Shown: piece by piece, positions 8,430-16,608 of the stretch | Numbering within the stretch: position 1 is the stretch's first letter | Layout: each line of letters starts with the position of its first letter | Assembly: GCA_947588945.1 (NCBI GenBank) | Contig: CANPZY010000006.1 | Coordinates: forward strand, 1-60,387 | DNA length: 60,387 bases | Direction of reading: 5' to 3' | Origin: an uncultured Clostridia bacterium | Lineage (GTDB): Bacteria > Bacillota > Clostridia > TANB77 > CAG-508 | Made by a program: the position numbers and the translations under genes | Notes under the pieces: generated by a model | Told to the model about the DNA's origin: nothing | The model's input: the letters and a program-made list of their open reading frames with translations, nothing else | The model's database searches: none

Positions 8430-9107
8430 TTAAAGCTTCCTAAATACGCCACCAACTTTTCCTAAAATTTTACAATCTGGAACAATTATTGGATCCATTG
8501 TACTATTTTCTGGTTGTAATCTAATATGATCCTTTTCTTTATAAAAAGTTTTTACAGTAGCTTCATCATCAATAAGAGCTACAACAATTGTACCATTTTC
8601 CGCTGTATTTTGTTTTTTTACTAATATGTAATCTCCATCCATTATTCCTGCTTCAATCATGCTTTCGCCTCTTACTGTAAGCATAAAACATTCTGAATTT
8701 CCAACGAAATCCAATGGAATAGGAAATGTATCTGTTATATTTTCTACTGCTAAAATTGGTTGACCTGCCGTAATCTTACCAACTACAGGCACATTAACCA
8801 TCTCTTTATTAGAATAAAATTGTTTTGTGCTAGAAACTCCATCTCTATCGGTAATTACATCATCACCTTTTGAATTTTTAAGTAGTCTTAAAGTTCTGCC
8901 TTTTTTACTTTCCTTTTTTATAAATCCTCTATCTTCTAATGTTGTTAAATATCCTTGTACTGTTGCAGTTGAACTTAACCCAACTACTTTACATATTTCT
9001 CTAACAGATGGTGCATAACCTTTAAGTAATATTTCCTTTTCAATATACTTTAATATTGCTCTTTCTCTTTTATTTAAACCATTTTCATCTCTTTTAGATT
9101 TATTCAT
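8430..9107 (-). CDS. lexA: SOS repressor LexA
   Basis: 225 aa. N-terminal winged helix (about 1-70), linker, then an S24 autoprotease domain. The scissile Ala-Gly is at 114-115 (ITAGQP), the nucleophile Ser149 (RGESMIEAG) and the general base Lys186 (EATVKTF); the 37-residue Ser-Lys spacing is that of LexA. It represses DNA-damage genes and cleaves itself when RecA is activated. Autoregulation is well supported: two palindromes lie upstream, one overlapping the -35 box. The start follows AAAGGAG. Confidence 0.96.
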   Translation of the reverse strand: MNKSKRDENGLNKRERAILKYIEKEILLKGYAPSVREICKVVGLSSTATVQGYLTTLEDRGFIKKESKKGRTLRLLKNSKGDDVITDRDGVSSTKQFYSNKEMVNVPVVGKITAGQPILAVENITDTFPIPLDFVGNSECFMLTVRGESMIEAGIMDGDYILVKKQNTAENGTIVVALIDDEATVKTFYKEKDHIRLQPENSTMDPIIVPDCKILGKVGGVFRKL

Positions 9108-9146
9108 TTTCTTCTCCTTTGACTAATTTATTAAAACATCATAATT

Positions 9147-9175
9147 AATATAACATAAAAAAAACAGTTTGTCAA
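9147..9175 (-). promoter_or_regulatory. lexA promoter
   Basis: Minus strand TTGACA (9170-9175), 17-bp spacer, TATATT (9147-9152). The -35 hexamer is inside the palindrome at 9167-9177. Confidence 0.8.
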
Positions 9176-9177
9176 AC
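9167..9177. promoter_or_regulatory. Putative LexA operator 1
   Basis: GTTTGTCAAAC is an 11-bp palindrome around a central base. It overlaps the lexA -35 element, the place expected for an autorepressor. Confidence 0.65.
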
Positions 9178-9196
9178 AAAAGTTTTAAAAAAATAT

Positions 9197-9207
9197 GTTC
9201 GGCAAAC
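9197..9207. promoter_or_regulatory. Putative LexA operator 2
   Basis: GTTCGGCAAAC matches operator 1 at 9 of 11 positions, and its centre is exactly 30 bp (about three helical turns) away, which would put two dimers on one face of the DNA. Confidence 0.6.
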
Positions 9208-9263
9208 TATTTTTTAAAAATACTTACATATAGCTATTTCCATGAAATATAACTTATTTATTT

Positions 9264-9653
9264 TTAAAAAATATTTTTTAAATTTAACACTTGTTTATCT
9301 TTTAAATGTTTTAAAAGATATAAGCAATTTTCTATCTCGGACACACTCTGCTTTTCTTCTTCTACCTCTATAAATCCTTTAATTAACTTTAATTCCGTAT
9401 TAACCTTTTCTAACTCAGAATGTTCTACATAACAAGTTAATATCTTATACCTATCTTCCCATTTATTATAAATTTCATCTATTTGATCTGATAATTCATT
9501 ACTATCCTTTGATTCATTTATTACACTGTTTTTTAAATTTTCTAAGTTATTATTCATGTCTGAAATTGATATATTTATATAATTCTGTGCAAAAAAGCTA
9601 GCAACAAATATAGTTATCACTATAATTACAGTAATTATAAGCTCTTTTTTCAT
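9264..9653 (-). CDS. DUF4363 family membrane-anchored protein
   Basis: 129 aa with a single N-terminal transmembrane segment (about 4-26) and an external helical domain rich in Glu/Lys/Leu heptads. This matches DUF4363 proteins, found in clostridia next to DUF421 (YetF-like) genes, as it is here (60 bp downstream of 9714, same strand). The function is not known; the pairing suggests a shared membrane complex. Confidence 0.72.
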   Translation of the reverse strand: MKKELIITVIIVITIFVASFFAQNYINISISDMNNNLENLKNSVINESKDSNELSDQIDEIYNKWEDRYKILTCYVEHSELEKVNTELKLIKGFIEVEEEKQSVSEIENCLYLLKHLKDKQVLNLKNIF

Positions 9654-9713
9654 ATTTTATTTCTATCCTTATAATTTATTTAGGTTTTTATAATGGATTC
9701 ACCTATAACCTTC

Positions 9714-10391
9714 TTAATTTATCTTTTCTTTCTCTTGACAAAAGAAATTTCCCTTTCCATCAATTGTAGCTATCAAACAATTTTCTGCTTTAACTTTAAA
9801 TTTTTTAATCTGTTTTTCTAACCATTTTTCATCTTTGCCTAATTTTTTTAGATTATCATACATTATTTTTCCATCTATAATTAAATCATAAGGCAATCCC
9901 TCATATTCTGGAGTTATATTGAAATCTTCTGGTATAGTTCCTCTTTTTTCTGGTTTTAATAATATAGATAAATTTCCATTTGTCTCTAAAATAGCATACT
10001 CTACATCAGCAATGCTAAATACATTATTTACTCTTAATCTCTCTTGCAATTCATTTAAATTCATTCTTTCTTTTATCAATGCTTTTTCATCTATTCTTCC
10101 TCTAAATATTATTATGGTTGGTTTACTGCAAGTTAAACTTCTAAATCTCATAGATTTTAAATTTAAAAAAGCAATTATTAAATGTGCTGTAAGCAAACCT
10201 AATATTGGAACAATTCCATTAAATATTGGTATGCCTATTTCTGACATTGGAATTGAAGCTAAATCTGCTATCATTATCGAAATTACAAATTCAAATGGTT
10301 GAAGTTGCGCTATTTCTCTCTTTCCCATAATTCTCATTACAATTAAAACAACTATATATAAAATTATTGATCTTACAAATGTAATTAACAT
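9714..10391 (-). CDS. DUF421 (YetF/YcaP-type) membrane protein
   Basis: 225 aa. Three N-terminal transmembrane segments, with the family signature RIMGKREIAQLQPFEFV after the first, then a cytosolic beta-alpha domain of the YetF type (residues about 90-180) including the FRGRIDEKALIKERMNLNEL stretch. Family members occur in spore-forming Firmicutes and are often under sporulation control, but their biochemical role is unclear. AATAGGAG precedes the ATG. It probably forms an operon with the DUF4363 gene that follows. Confidence 0.85.
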   Translation of the reverse strand: MLITFVRSIILYIVVLIVMRIMGKREIAQLQPFEFVISIMIADLASIPMSEIGIPIFNGIVPILGLLTAHLIIAFLNLKSMRFRSLTCSKPTIIIFRGRIDEKALIKERMNLNELQERLRVNNVFSIADVEYAILETNGNLSILLKPEKRGTIPEDFNITPEYEGLPYDLIIDGKIMYDNLKKLGKDEKWLEKQIKKFKVKAENCLIATIDGKGNFFCQEKEKIN

Positions 10392-10596
10392 AAAATCTCC
10401 TATTTATATCATTTATTTTTAGTTAGTGTCTCCAATTTGTCTTTTTTTATAACTTTTATTTAAAATTAATAAGTTTATAAAATGTATATATTTATAAATA
10501 TTGGTAATAATTATATTAATTTATTTGCAATTGAAAAATATTACATACTTTAATTGTCTATATTATTTAAAATTGTTGAAAGGAATAAATTTTAAT

Positions 10597-10971
10597 ATGA
10601 AAATAAACAGATCGATTCAATTTATTGGAAGGTTAATTACAAGTATTCTTGTTTTAGGAGTTACTGCCTTTTTTACGCCTGGATTTACTTTTTCAAGTGT
10701 ATGGATTTTAGCCATATCTATTGCAATTTTAACAGTTGTTGATTTTTTTATTGACAATTTTACAAAACTATATTTTCATCCTTTTATAAAATTAATTATC
10801 GGATTCGTTTTAGCTGGCATTGCTTTATTTCTAGTTCAATATTTTGTAATTGGATATTTGCTTTCTCCTCTTTCTATATTTTTAGGCGCCCTAGTTTATG
10901 GTCTTGTTGACTATATGCTTCCTAATGAAGAACTCGAAACTAGAGTTTCAAATAAAAAATTAGCTATCTAA
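10597..10971 (+). CDS. Four-TM 'phage holin family' membrane protein
   Basis: 124 aa from ATG 10597 (AAAGGA upstream; a longer frame from 10501 lacks a site and is not protein-like). Four hydrophobic helices with little else; NRSIQFIGRL at the start and GALVYGLVDYMLP near the end match small membrane proteins annotated in clostridia as phage holin family. There are no phage genes around it, so the name is family-based and a true holin activity is not implied. Confidence 0.68.
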   Translation: MKINRSIQFIGRLITSILVLGVTAFFTPGFTFSSVWILAISIAILTVVDFFIDNFTKLYFHPFIKLIIGFVLAGIALFLVQYFVIGYLLSPLSIFLGALVYGLVDYMLPNEELETRVSNKKLAI

Positions 10972-10976
10972 AATAA

Positions 10977-11022
10977 AAAAAAAGACTTTTGTGTAATTAT
11001 TTTACCAAAAATCTTTTTTTAT
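10977..11022. terminator. Terminator between convergent genes
   Basis: An imperfect hairpin (AAAAAGACTTTT... with ...CAAAAATCTTTTT) sits between the holin-like gene and rpmA, with A- and T-runs on the two sides. It probably acts in both directions. Confidence 0.6.
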
Positions 11023-11031
11023 TATTTTAAA

Positions 11032-11376
11032 TTAAGCAATTGCTGATTCCTTTTTTGTAACTTTTTTCTCAGCAACTTTTTTTGTAGTTTCTTTCTTTTC
11101 AGTTTTAACTGCTTTTTTTACTTCTTCAGGATATACACTAATTTTCTTTTTGTCTCTACCAAGTCTTTCAACTTTCATTATTCCTGTAACTTTTGCATAT
11201 AGCGTATCATCGCTTCCTATTCCTACATTAGTGCCAGGATGCATTTTTGTTCCTCTTTGTCTATAAAGTATATTTCCTGCTTGAACTAATTGTCCATCAG
11301 CTCTTTTTATACCAAGTCTCTTTGACTCACTATCTCTACCATTATTGGTACTACCTTGACCTTTATGATGTGCCAT
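11032..11376 (-). CDS. rpmA: 50S ribosomal protein L27
   Basis: 114 aa starting [16 protein letters not shown]; the start at ATG 11376 is preferred over an in-frame GTG at 11388 because AGGTAGG lies about 10 nt before the ATG. L27 reaches into the peptidyl-transferase centre with its N-terminus. Most Firmicutes carry a short N-terminal extension (ending in NLQFF-A) removed by the protease Prp, encoded between L21 and L27. Here the extension is absent, and the 64-bp gap to rplU holds no prp. The C-terminus carries an extra Lys/Ala/Val-rich tail of about 25 residues. Confidence 0.95.
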   Translation of the reverse strand: MAHHKGQGSTNNGRDSESKRLGIKRADGQLVQAGNILYRQRGTKMHPGTNVGIGSDDTLYAKVTGIMKVERLGRDKKKISVYPEEVKKAVKTEKKETTKKVAEKKVTKKESAIA

Positions 11377-11452
11377 TTCTAATTTCACCTACCTTTAACT
11401 TATTTTTATATAAATTTCTTTATTTATTCATTTTTAACCAAAACAGATTTAA

Positions 11453-11770
11453 TTACTCAGCTGTTTTTATTGATTTTATTTCAACCTTTGTATATGGTTG
11501 TCTATGACCTTGTGTTCTTCTTTCATTTTTCTTTGCTTTGTATTTGTACACTACAATTTTCTTTCCTTTTCCGTTAGAAACAACTGTACCTTCTACTTTG
11601 CAACCTTTTACATAAGGAGTTCCTACTTTTACATTTTTATCATCAGATACTAAAACAACATTATCAAATGTAACTTTTTTTCCTTCTTCAGCATCTAATT
11701 TTTCAAAAAATACTACGTCTCCTTCTGATACTTTGTATTGTCTTCCACAACTTTCAATTACTGCGTACAC
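11453..11770 (-). CDS. rplU: 50S ribosomal protein L21
   Basis: 105 aa, normal length. [18 protein letters not shown] and the C-terminal [14 protein letters not shown] segment are typical of L21, which binds 23S rRNA. First gene of the rplU-rpmA unit. GGAGGTG is directly upstream, and the 5' leader is structured (see the leader entry). Confidence 0.97.
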   Translation of the reverse strand: MYAVIESCGRQYKVSEGDVVFFEKLDAEEGKKVTFDNVVLVSDDKNVKVGTPYVKGCKVEGTVVSNGKGKKIVVYKYKAKKNERRTQGHRQPYTKVEIKSIKTAE

Positions 11771-11880
11771 TATTTGTGCACCTCCTTTATCTCATACTCG
11801 CTAAGCATAAATGCAAGGTATCTTAAAATATTTTAAGAATTTAGTTACCCGACTTAGGCGGTTTACAGTTATTTATTATA
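11771..11880 (-). promoter_or_regulatory. Putative L21 (rplU) mRNA leader
   Basis: The minus strand upstream of rplU reads GTAAACCGCCTAAGTCGGGT followed by a stem-forming AT-rich stretch and then the GGAGG site. Position and the CCGCCTAAGTCGGG motif fit the L21 leader element of Firmicutes, which is thought to give autogenous control. I cannot run a covariance search, so this is a tentative assignment. Confidence 0.5.
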
Positions 11881-11974
11881 CTATATTTTTTATACAGTTG
11901 TCAACTATTTTGCCATTTATAATTTATAATGTGCTGTAGTATTAAATACACATTGTCTTTTTTATTTAAAAAAC

Positions 11975-12003
11975 TAGACTTTTCTTACATTTTATGGTAT
12001 AAT
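11975..12003 (+). promoter_or_regulatory. Promoter of the VbhA/Fic operon
   Basis: TAGACT (11975-11980), 17-bp spacer, TATAAT (11998-12003), about 50 bp before the antitoxin start. Confidence 0.6.
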
Positions 12004-12056
12004 AGAGATGTATGGTTCTTTTAAATATTACTTATTTTTAGAAAGGATTTAATACA

Positions 12057-12251
12057 ATGAAAACACCTATAAACAATAATGAATTAATGATTAATAATAT
12101 AAAAACTTCTATGGAAATGGAAAATCAATTCTTAACTGCAAAAGATATTAATGTTTTAAATGATTTTGCTAATAACAAGATTACAATGGAAGAAGCAATA
12201 ACAAACATCAAACAAGACGCTATCTCTAGCTTTAAGAAAATGACTTTCTAA
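12057..12251 (+). CDS. VbhA-type antitoxin of Fic toxin
   Basis: 64 aa. It contains SMEMEN (residues 18-23), an exact match to the class I Fic inhibitory motif (S/T)xxxE(G/N), in which the Glu obstructs ATP gamma-phosphate placement in the Fic active site. The C-terminal half resembles VbhA antitoxin domains. It precedes the fic gene by 65 bp, the expected order. AAAGGA lies 9 nt before ATG. Confidence 0.88.
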   Translation: MKTPINNNELMINNIKTSMEMENQFLTAKDINVLNDFANNKITMEEAITNIKQDAISSFKKMTF

Positions 12252-12285
12252 TTATTTGTTGTGCAAAAGAAAATTAACGAAAGGA

Positions 12286-12305
12286 ATATAATGTATACAT
12301 TATAT
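12286..12305 (+). promoter_or_regulatory. Hairpin between ribosome binding site and fic start
   Basis: A perfect 20-bp palindrome (halves ATATAATGTA and TACATTATAT) starts right after AAAGGA (12280-12285) and ends 11 nt before the fic ATG at 12317. Linear distance from the Shine-Dalgarno to ATG is 31 nt; folding would shorten it to about 11 nt. Confidence 0.6.
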
Positions 12306-12316
12306 AAGAAAATTTT

Positions 12317-12901
12317 ATGTACGAAGCAAGAAATTCAATATATTGCTATGAAAACTCAAATATTTTAATAAATAAATTAGATATAAAAGACCCAGTTATT
12401 CTTTCAAATTATGAAAAGCAAATTGTAGCTATAAAGCTCCTTGCTCTTCACAAGAAAGGAATTACTGGGAATTTTGATGTAAATCATTTTGTTAGTATTC
12501 ATAAATTTTTATTTGAAGATATTTATCCTTTTGCTGGAGAATTTAGAGCTGAAAATATTGCAAAAGATAACTTTAGTTTTGCTGAGTTTGAATACATTGA
12601 ACCTGAAATTAATAAACTATTTGATAATTTAAAAAAAGATGCTTTTTTAGAAGGATTAGATAAGTCTAATCTTTCTAAAAAGCTTGCTTACTACTGGGCT
12701 GAACTCAATGTTCTTCATCCTTTCAGAGAAGGAAATGGAAGAACAACAAGAGAATTTTTAAGACAACTTGCCTTAAAAAATGGTTATTCTCTTGATTACC
12801 AAAATATAGACGCCAATGTTCTTCTTGAAGCAAGTAAAAAATCAATTTATAATGAAGATGAGCTTTCTCACTTAATTAATAATATTTTAGATAAATTTTA
12901 A
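12317..12901 (+). CDS. Fic-domain AMP transferase toxin
   Basis: 194 aa. The Fic motif HPFREGNGR occupies residues 134-142, with the catalytic His and the Asn/Gly/Arg of the anion hole and nucleotide binding; DIYPFAGEFR before it is the usual flap region. Fic toxins of this class transfer AMP from ATP to targets such as gyrase and topoisomerase IV, stopping growth until the antitoxin binds. An in-frame TAA at 12305-12307 shows that ATG 12317 is the first possible start. No ribosome binding site is close by; AAAGGA is separated by a palindrome. Confidence 0.93.
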   Translation: MYEARNSIYCYENSNILINKLDIKDPVILSNYEKQIVAIKLLALHKKGITGNFDVNHFVSIHKFLFEDIYPFAGEFRAENIAKDNFSFAEFEYIEPEINKLFDNLKKDAFLEGLDKSNLSKKLAYYWAELNVLHPFREGNGRTTREFLRQLALKNGYSLDYQNIDANVLLEASKKSIYNEDELSHLINNILDKF

Positions 12902-12929
12902 TTTTTAGCAGGCTTAAATATTTTATTAA

Positions 12930-13892
12930 TTACATATTTTTATTTACTGAAATATGTATATCTTCAATTTCAGCATTCAACTCCCTTGCAACAATGTTTG
13001 TTATTTGAGCCACTTGTTCCTCTGACAAATTTTTATCTTGTTTTACTACTACATTTATATTATTATCATTTATTAGCAACACAACATCTTTAAAACCTTT
13101 AGTTTTTATTAAATTTTCTATTATAGATATTGCATTTTTTCTATTATTTATGTTTTTTATTTCATTAGTAGCAATCGCTTTTTGGTCAGCTGGAATTTTA
13201 TCATTTTCTATTATTTTTTGATATGTTTCAAGCATCTGTGAATACATTGTTTCTCTTTCTAATCTTGTTTGAGCAAAATAATTATTAGTATCTTGTATTT
13301 GTGTACTTGTATTTTTTACATCATTATTTTCATCATTTCCTCTATCTTCTATAATATCATTTGTTTGAACATTATTATTTAGTTCTACATTCGTTTCAAT
13401 AGCACTATTTTGATTATTCATTATGTTCTCATTGTTTTCTCTTTCTGCAATATTATTATCATTTTCCACATTTTCATCTTCTTCTGATTCATCAAGAATA
13501 TTCTCACTTAAATTAGTACTAACTAATTTTGCATCTCCTAGTTCTGCTATTGATATATTTGCCTCGCCTGACTTATTATTATAGTTCATATATCCAGCTG
13601 TAACCAACATTAAAGCTAATGTTAAAATTACTATCTGATTTTTCTTAAATACTGTTTTAAAAACTTCACTAATTGTAAGGTTATTTGCTTTTTTTGAATT
13701 TTCAGTTTTCTTACCATTTTTTTTGTTATTTATATTAACAAAATCTTTTTTTATTTTAGATGTTTCATTTTTTGCTTTATTATCTATTTTTTTTATACTT
13801 TCCTTTTTACTATTTTGCTTTTTTAAATATGTATTAAAAATATTTTCTTTAGGTTTAACCCTTTTTCCTGTTTTTATAAATGTTATTTTCAA
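12930..13892 (-). CDS. spoIIIAH: Stage III sporulation protein AH
   Basis: 320 aa, longer than the Bacillus protein (about 218) because of a Lys/Asn-rich cytosolic N-terminus and a long Asn/Glu-rich linker. One transmembrane helix near residues 90-110 (VILTLALMLVTAGYM) and a conserved C-terminal ring-building domain (about 205-320, with DVVLLINDNNINVVVK). SpoIIIAH in the mother-cell membrane meets forespore SpoIIQ to form the channel across the intermembrane space. Its start overlaps the end of spoIIIAG by 4 nt, implying translational coupling. Confidence 0.93.
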   Translation of the reverse strand: MKITFIKTGKRVKPKENIFNTYLKKQNSKKESIKKIDNKAKNETSKIKKDFVNINNKKNGKKTENSKKANNLTISEVFKTVFKKNQIVILTLALMLVTAGYMNYNNKSGEANISIAELGDAKLVSTNLSENILDESEEDENVENDNNIAERENNENIMNNQNSAIETNVELNNNVQTNDIIEDRGNDENNDVKNTSTQIQDTNNYFAQTRLERETMYSQMLETYQKIIENDKIPADQKAIATNEIKNINNRKNAISIIENLIKTKGFKDVVLLINDNNINVVVKQDKNLSEEQVAQITNIVARELNAEIEDIHISVNKNM

Positions 13893-14491
13893 TTTGCATT
13901 ATCCTCCATTTTGAAAACTTGAATTTTATGTGTTGCAAGACCTGTTGCAGCTTCTACTGCTTGAATAATATTAGCTTTTATTGTGGTGTCATCTGCACCA
14001 CTTGCCACTACAACAGCTCCTTCTATCTTTGGACTTATTACTTTCTGCGTTACAGGCTCCTTACTTCCATCCGAATTTTCCTTAAAAATAATTTCTTTTT
14101 GAGAATCTGTTTCCACAGTACTTCTTATTCCTCCACTACTGTCAGTCTCATTAACATTACTTACACTTGTGTCTTCATTATAAATAGGAGTTACTGATGA
14201 ACTTTCTGAATAGGTTATCATCACTCTTACCTTTCCAACTCCAGAAATTTGATTTAATATTCTCTCTAATTTTCTTTCAAGATCATCTTCTTCATTATTA
14301 CTAGATACTTGCACTACGCTATCATATTCATCTTTATCCTTTTTATCTAAAGTACTATCTGTATTTTTTTTGTCATCATTCCATATATAATTAATTGCAA
14401 CAACCGTTACTATTAAAATAACAATTAAAACTACTATATTTTCTGTTTTCTTTTTTCCTTTAAACATACTCTTTAGTTTTTCTTTATTCAT
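13889..14491 (-). CDS. spoIIIAG: Stage III sporulation protein AG
   Basis: 200 aa. N-terminal transmembrane helix (about 18-34), then a periplasm-side ring-building domain with GVGKVRVMITYSES and IEGAVVVASGADD, typical of SpoIIIAG, which assembles into the large ring of the feeding-tube channel. It follows spoIIIAF and overlaps spoIIIAH. The start has AAAGGA 12 nt upstream. Confidence 0.94.
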   Translation of the reverse strand: MNKEKLKSMFKGKKKTENIVVLIVILIVTVVAINYIWNDDKKNTDSTLDKKDKDEYDSVVQVSSNNEEDDLERKLERILNQISGVGKVRVMITYSESSSVTPIYNEDTSVSNVNETDSSGGIRSTVETDSQKEIIFKENSDGSKEPVTQKVISPKIEGAVVVASGADDTTIKANIIQAVEAATGLATHKIQVFKMEDNAN

Positions 14492-14539
14492 AATAAATAA
14501 TATTCCTTTCTGTTATGCTGTGTGTTTTAATTTTTTATG

Positions 14540-15137
14540 TCATTCAATTATTATATTATTTTCATCTATTTGATAACTTTCACTTAAATTTTTTATTATA
14601 CTTTCTTTATCACTTGTAGACATTCCGTTTAACCGGCTTATCTTCAATATTTATATCAACTGTATTAATATTGGTTTCTATTTTATTTATATAAATATCC
14701 ACTTTTTTATCACTATCTGTGTCATCTGATTTACTTTTTTCTTTAATCTCATATACATCTGAAATTAATATCTTTGTAATGCTATATTTATCATCTATAC
14801 TTACATTGATGCTTTTTGCTTCATATCCTTTTGATTTTAGCTGTGATTTTATATTATAAATAATTTTATTTTTAAATGTTTCTCCTACACTTGCATTATA
14901 AATATCTGCATCTTCTTTCTTAGTTGAATTTTCAAACATTATGTATTCATCTACATCAATATTTTCTAAATTAAAATCTTTTCCAATTACCGGGCTTATA
15001 ATACAAAATAAAATATATATACCAACTACAACATTTATATATTTTTTATTTTTATTATCAGGAAGAATCATCTGTAATATAGATGTAGCAATTATTGCTA
15101 TTATTATGCCTTGTGCCCAAGAATTAAATCCCTTCAT
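14540..15137 (-). CDS. spoIIIAF: Stage III sporulation protein AF, split by +1 shift at CGG
   Basis: The zero frame from 15137 ends at TGA 14610-14612 (175 aa, finishing KRNVYK). After codon 170 (AAA) the in-frame codon is CGG (14625-14627). Skipping C and reading GGA ATG TCT continues for 28 residues (GMSTSDKE...SYQIDENN) to TGA 14540-14542, giving 198 aa, the family's normal length, with the expected C-terminus before spoIIIAG. The N-terminal half has two transmembrane helices and the C-terminal half the small alpha/beta domain of SpoIIIAF. Seen: one extra nucleotide. Inferred: +1 recoding, because the same codon marks two other splits here; an inactivating mutation is the alternative. Confidence 0.85.
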
Positions 15138-15169
15138 TTTACTATCCTTATATATTTATAATTTATATT

Positions 15170-15291
15170 AATTCAAAATATTATAATTCTTGTAGTGGCG
15201 CGTAGCGACCAAGCGAAGCGCGAATGGAGCGAAAGTAGCTTGCTACTTTCTAGCGACAACAAGCCACAAAAAAATTATAATATTTTGAATT
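15170..15291. repeat. Palindromic intergenic element, copy 1 (inside spoIIIA operon)
   Basis: 19-bp perfect inverted ends AATTCAAAATATTATAATT (15170-15188) and its complement (15273-15291) enclose a GC-richer core (GTGGCGCGTAGCG...) with an inner hairpin GAAAGTAGC-TT-GCTACTTTC. The same element recurs at 46417-46539, and a truncated one at 34518-34553. Both the outer stem and the inner hairpin differ between copies with pairing preserved. It lies between spoIIIAE and spoIIIAF, so the operon transcript must pass through it. Confidence 0.9.
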
Positions 15292-15312
15292 ATATTTAAT
15301 AATATGTAGCAA

Positions 15313-16455
15313 TTACTGGTACATCAATCCACTATTTGATATTTTCATAACTATTGCAATTCCCACAATTAGCATTGCTGTAATTGTAAACATTATTGCC
15401 AAAAACACTTTGAAAGTCCCTCCCATTTGTTCAATTAACTGTACTATCTTCTTGTCTGCAATTGGCTCGCATAGTGCTGCTCCCAGATAGTAAACTACTG
15501 TTAAAGCTGTAAGTTTTAATATCGGTTTTAAGCAAATACATACTATTACAAATATTCCTACTACCCCTACTGCATTTTTTATAATATTGCTATATCCTAA
15601 AACTGTATCTATCGCATCTCCTAATATTCCTCCAACTACTGGTATCGCATTTGATACAATTGACTTTCCTGCCTTTAATGTCATTCCATCTAATCCGCTT
15701 GTTATACCACCTTCTAATGTTGCTAAACTAAAAAATAATGTTAGTATTGTAGTTAATACCCATACTGAACCTTTTCTTAAAAACTTCGAAAGTTTTTCTA
15801 CTTGTGCTTGATCAGATATTTTTGACACTATTCCTAATGCAGTAGATACTAGGACTATCGGTATTAATACATTTGTTATAAAATTTGATATAAAAGTAAT
15901 TACTAAAAGTAATATTGGTTCAGTCATGTGTGATGTTACTGCATTTCCTGTTGCTATCATAAGAGTAGTAAGCAGTGGAATTAATACGTTTGAAAATGCT
16001 GTTAAGTCTGATATTGATGTTCTTATGCTAGATATAATATTTGAAAAATTACTCATTACAAGTGTTACGATTAAAATATATTGAATATAATATGCTATTT
16101 TTGCTACTGATTCATTTCCTAAATTTTCACTAATTGATTTTAAAATACTATGAACAATTATTACAATTATAATTCCAGATATCATTGAAATTGCGTCTTT
16201 TACATCACTACCTAAAATTTTTAATATATACTTTAAAATTTTATTATTATCTAAATTGCCTGATATACTTGATTTATAAATCTCTGATATATCAATATCA
16301 TCAGTATATTCTTCTGCCTTATTTAAAAAGCTATTTATTCCTAACGATTCCTTTTGTGCATCTAGAGCCTCACTACTACTATCCTCTGCAAAACTCATGC
16401 TCGGAAGAAAATACACTGTAATTATCAATAAAATTATAAAGATTTTATTTTTCAT
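15313..16455 (-). CDS. spoIIIAE: Stage III sporulation protein AE
   Basis: 380 aa, normal for SpoIIIAE. A signal-like N-terminus is followed by a polytopic membrane domain with about eight hydrophobic segments (from about residue 90) and conserved stretches VPVVGGILGDAIDTVLG-like (here IPVVGGILGDAIDTVLGYS). It is the largest membrane subunit of the SpoIIIA complex that nourishes the forespore. GGAGAAC precedes the start. The downstream neighbour is separated by the palindromic element. Confidence 0.95.
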   Translation of the reverse strand: MKNKIFIILLIITVYFLPSMSFAEDSSSEALDAQKESLGINSFLNKAEEYTDDIDISEIYKSSISGNLDNNKILKYILKILGSDVKDAISMISGIIIVIIVHSILKSISENLGNESVAKIAYYIQYILIVTLVMSNFSNIISSIRTSISDLTAFSNVLIPLLTTLMIATGNAVTSHMTEPILLLVITFISNFITNVLIPIVLVSTALGIVSKISDQAQVEKLSKFLRKGSVWVLTTILTLFFSLATLEGGITSGLDGMTLKAGKSIVSNAIPVVGGILGDAIDTVLGYSNIIKNAVGVVGIFVIVCICLKPILKLTALTVVYYLGAALCEPIADKKIVQLIEQMGGTFKVFLAIMFTITAMLIVGIAIVMKISNSGLMYQ

Positions 16456-16608
16456 TTGTTCTCCATTATTTGAATAAAATTTTTTGTTGTTTTATTTTAT
16501 GAATAAAAATTCTATATTTCATTTTGTTTGATAAATTTATTTAAATTTCATTTTTATGTATTTAATTTATATTCCAATTTTTATGATAAATTATTTATAC
16601 CTTAATTT

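Noticed and set aside
10597-10971. Holin-like gene as evidence for a prophage
   Set aside because: No other phage gene is nearby; the family is common in clostridial chromosomes.
11389-11452. Search for prp (ribosomal protease) between rplU and rpmA
   Set aside because: Only 64 bp and no open frame; its absence fits the missing L27 extension.
12291-12368. Short upstream ORF (25 codons) as a real fic leader peptide
   Set aside because: It starts inside the palindrome and its product is not protein-like; a hairpin-bridged start of fic explains the distant SD better. Kept only as a possibility within the fic finding.
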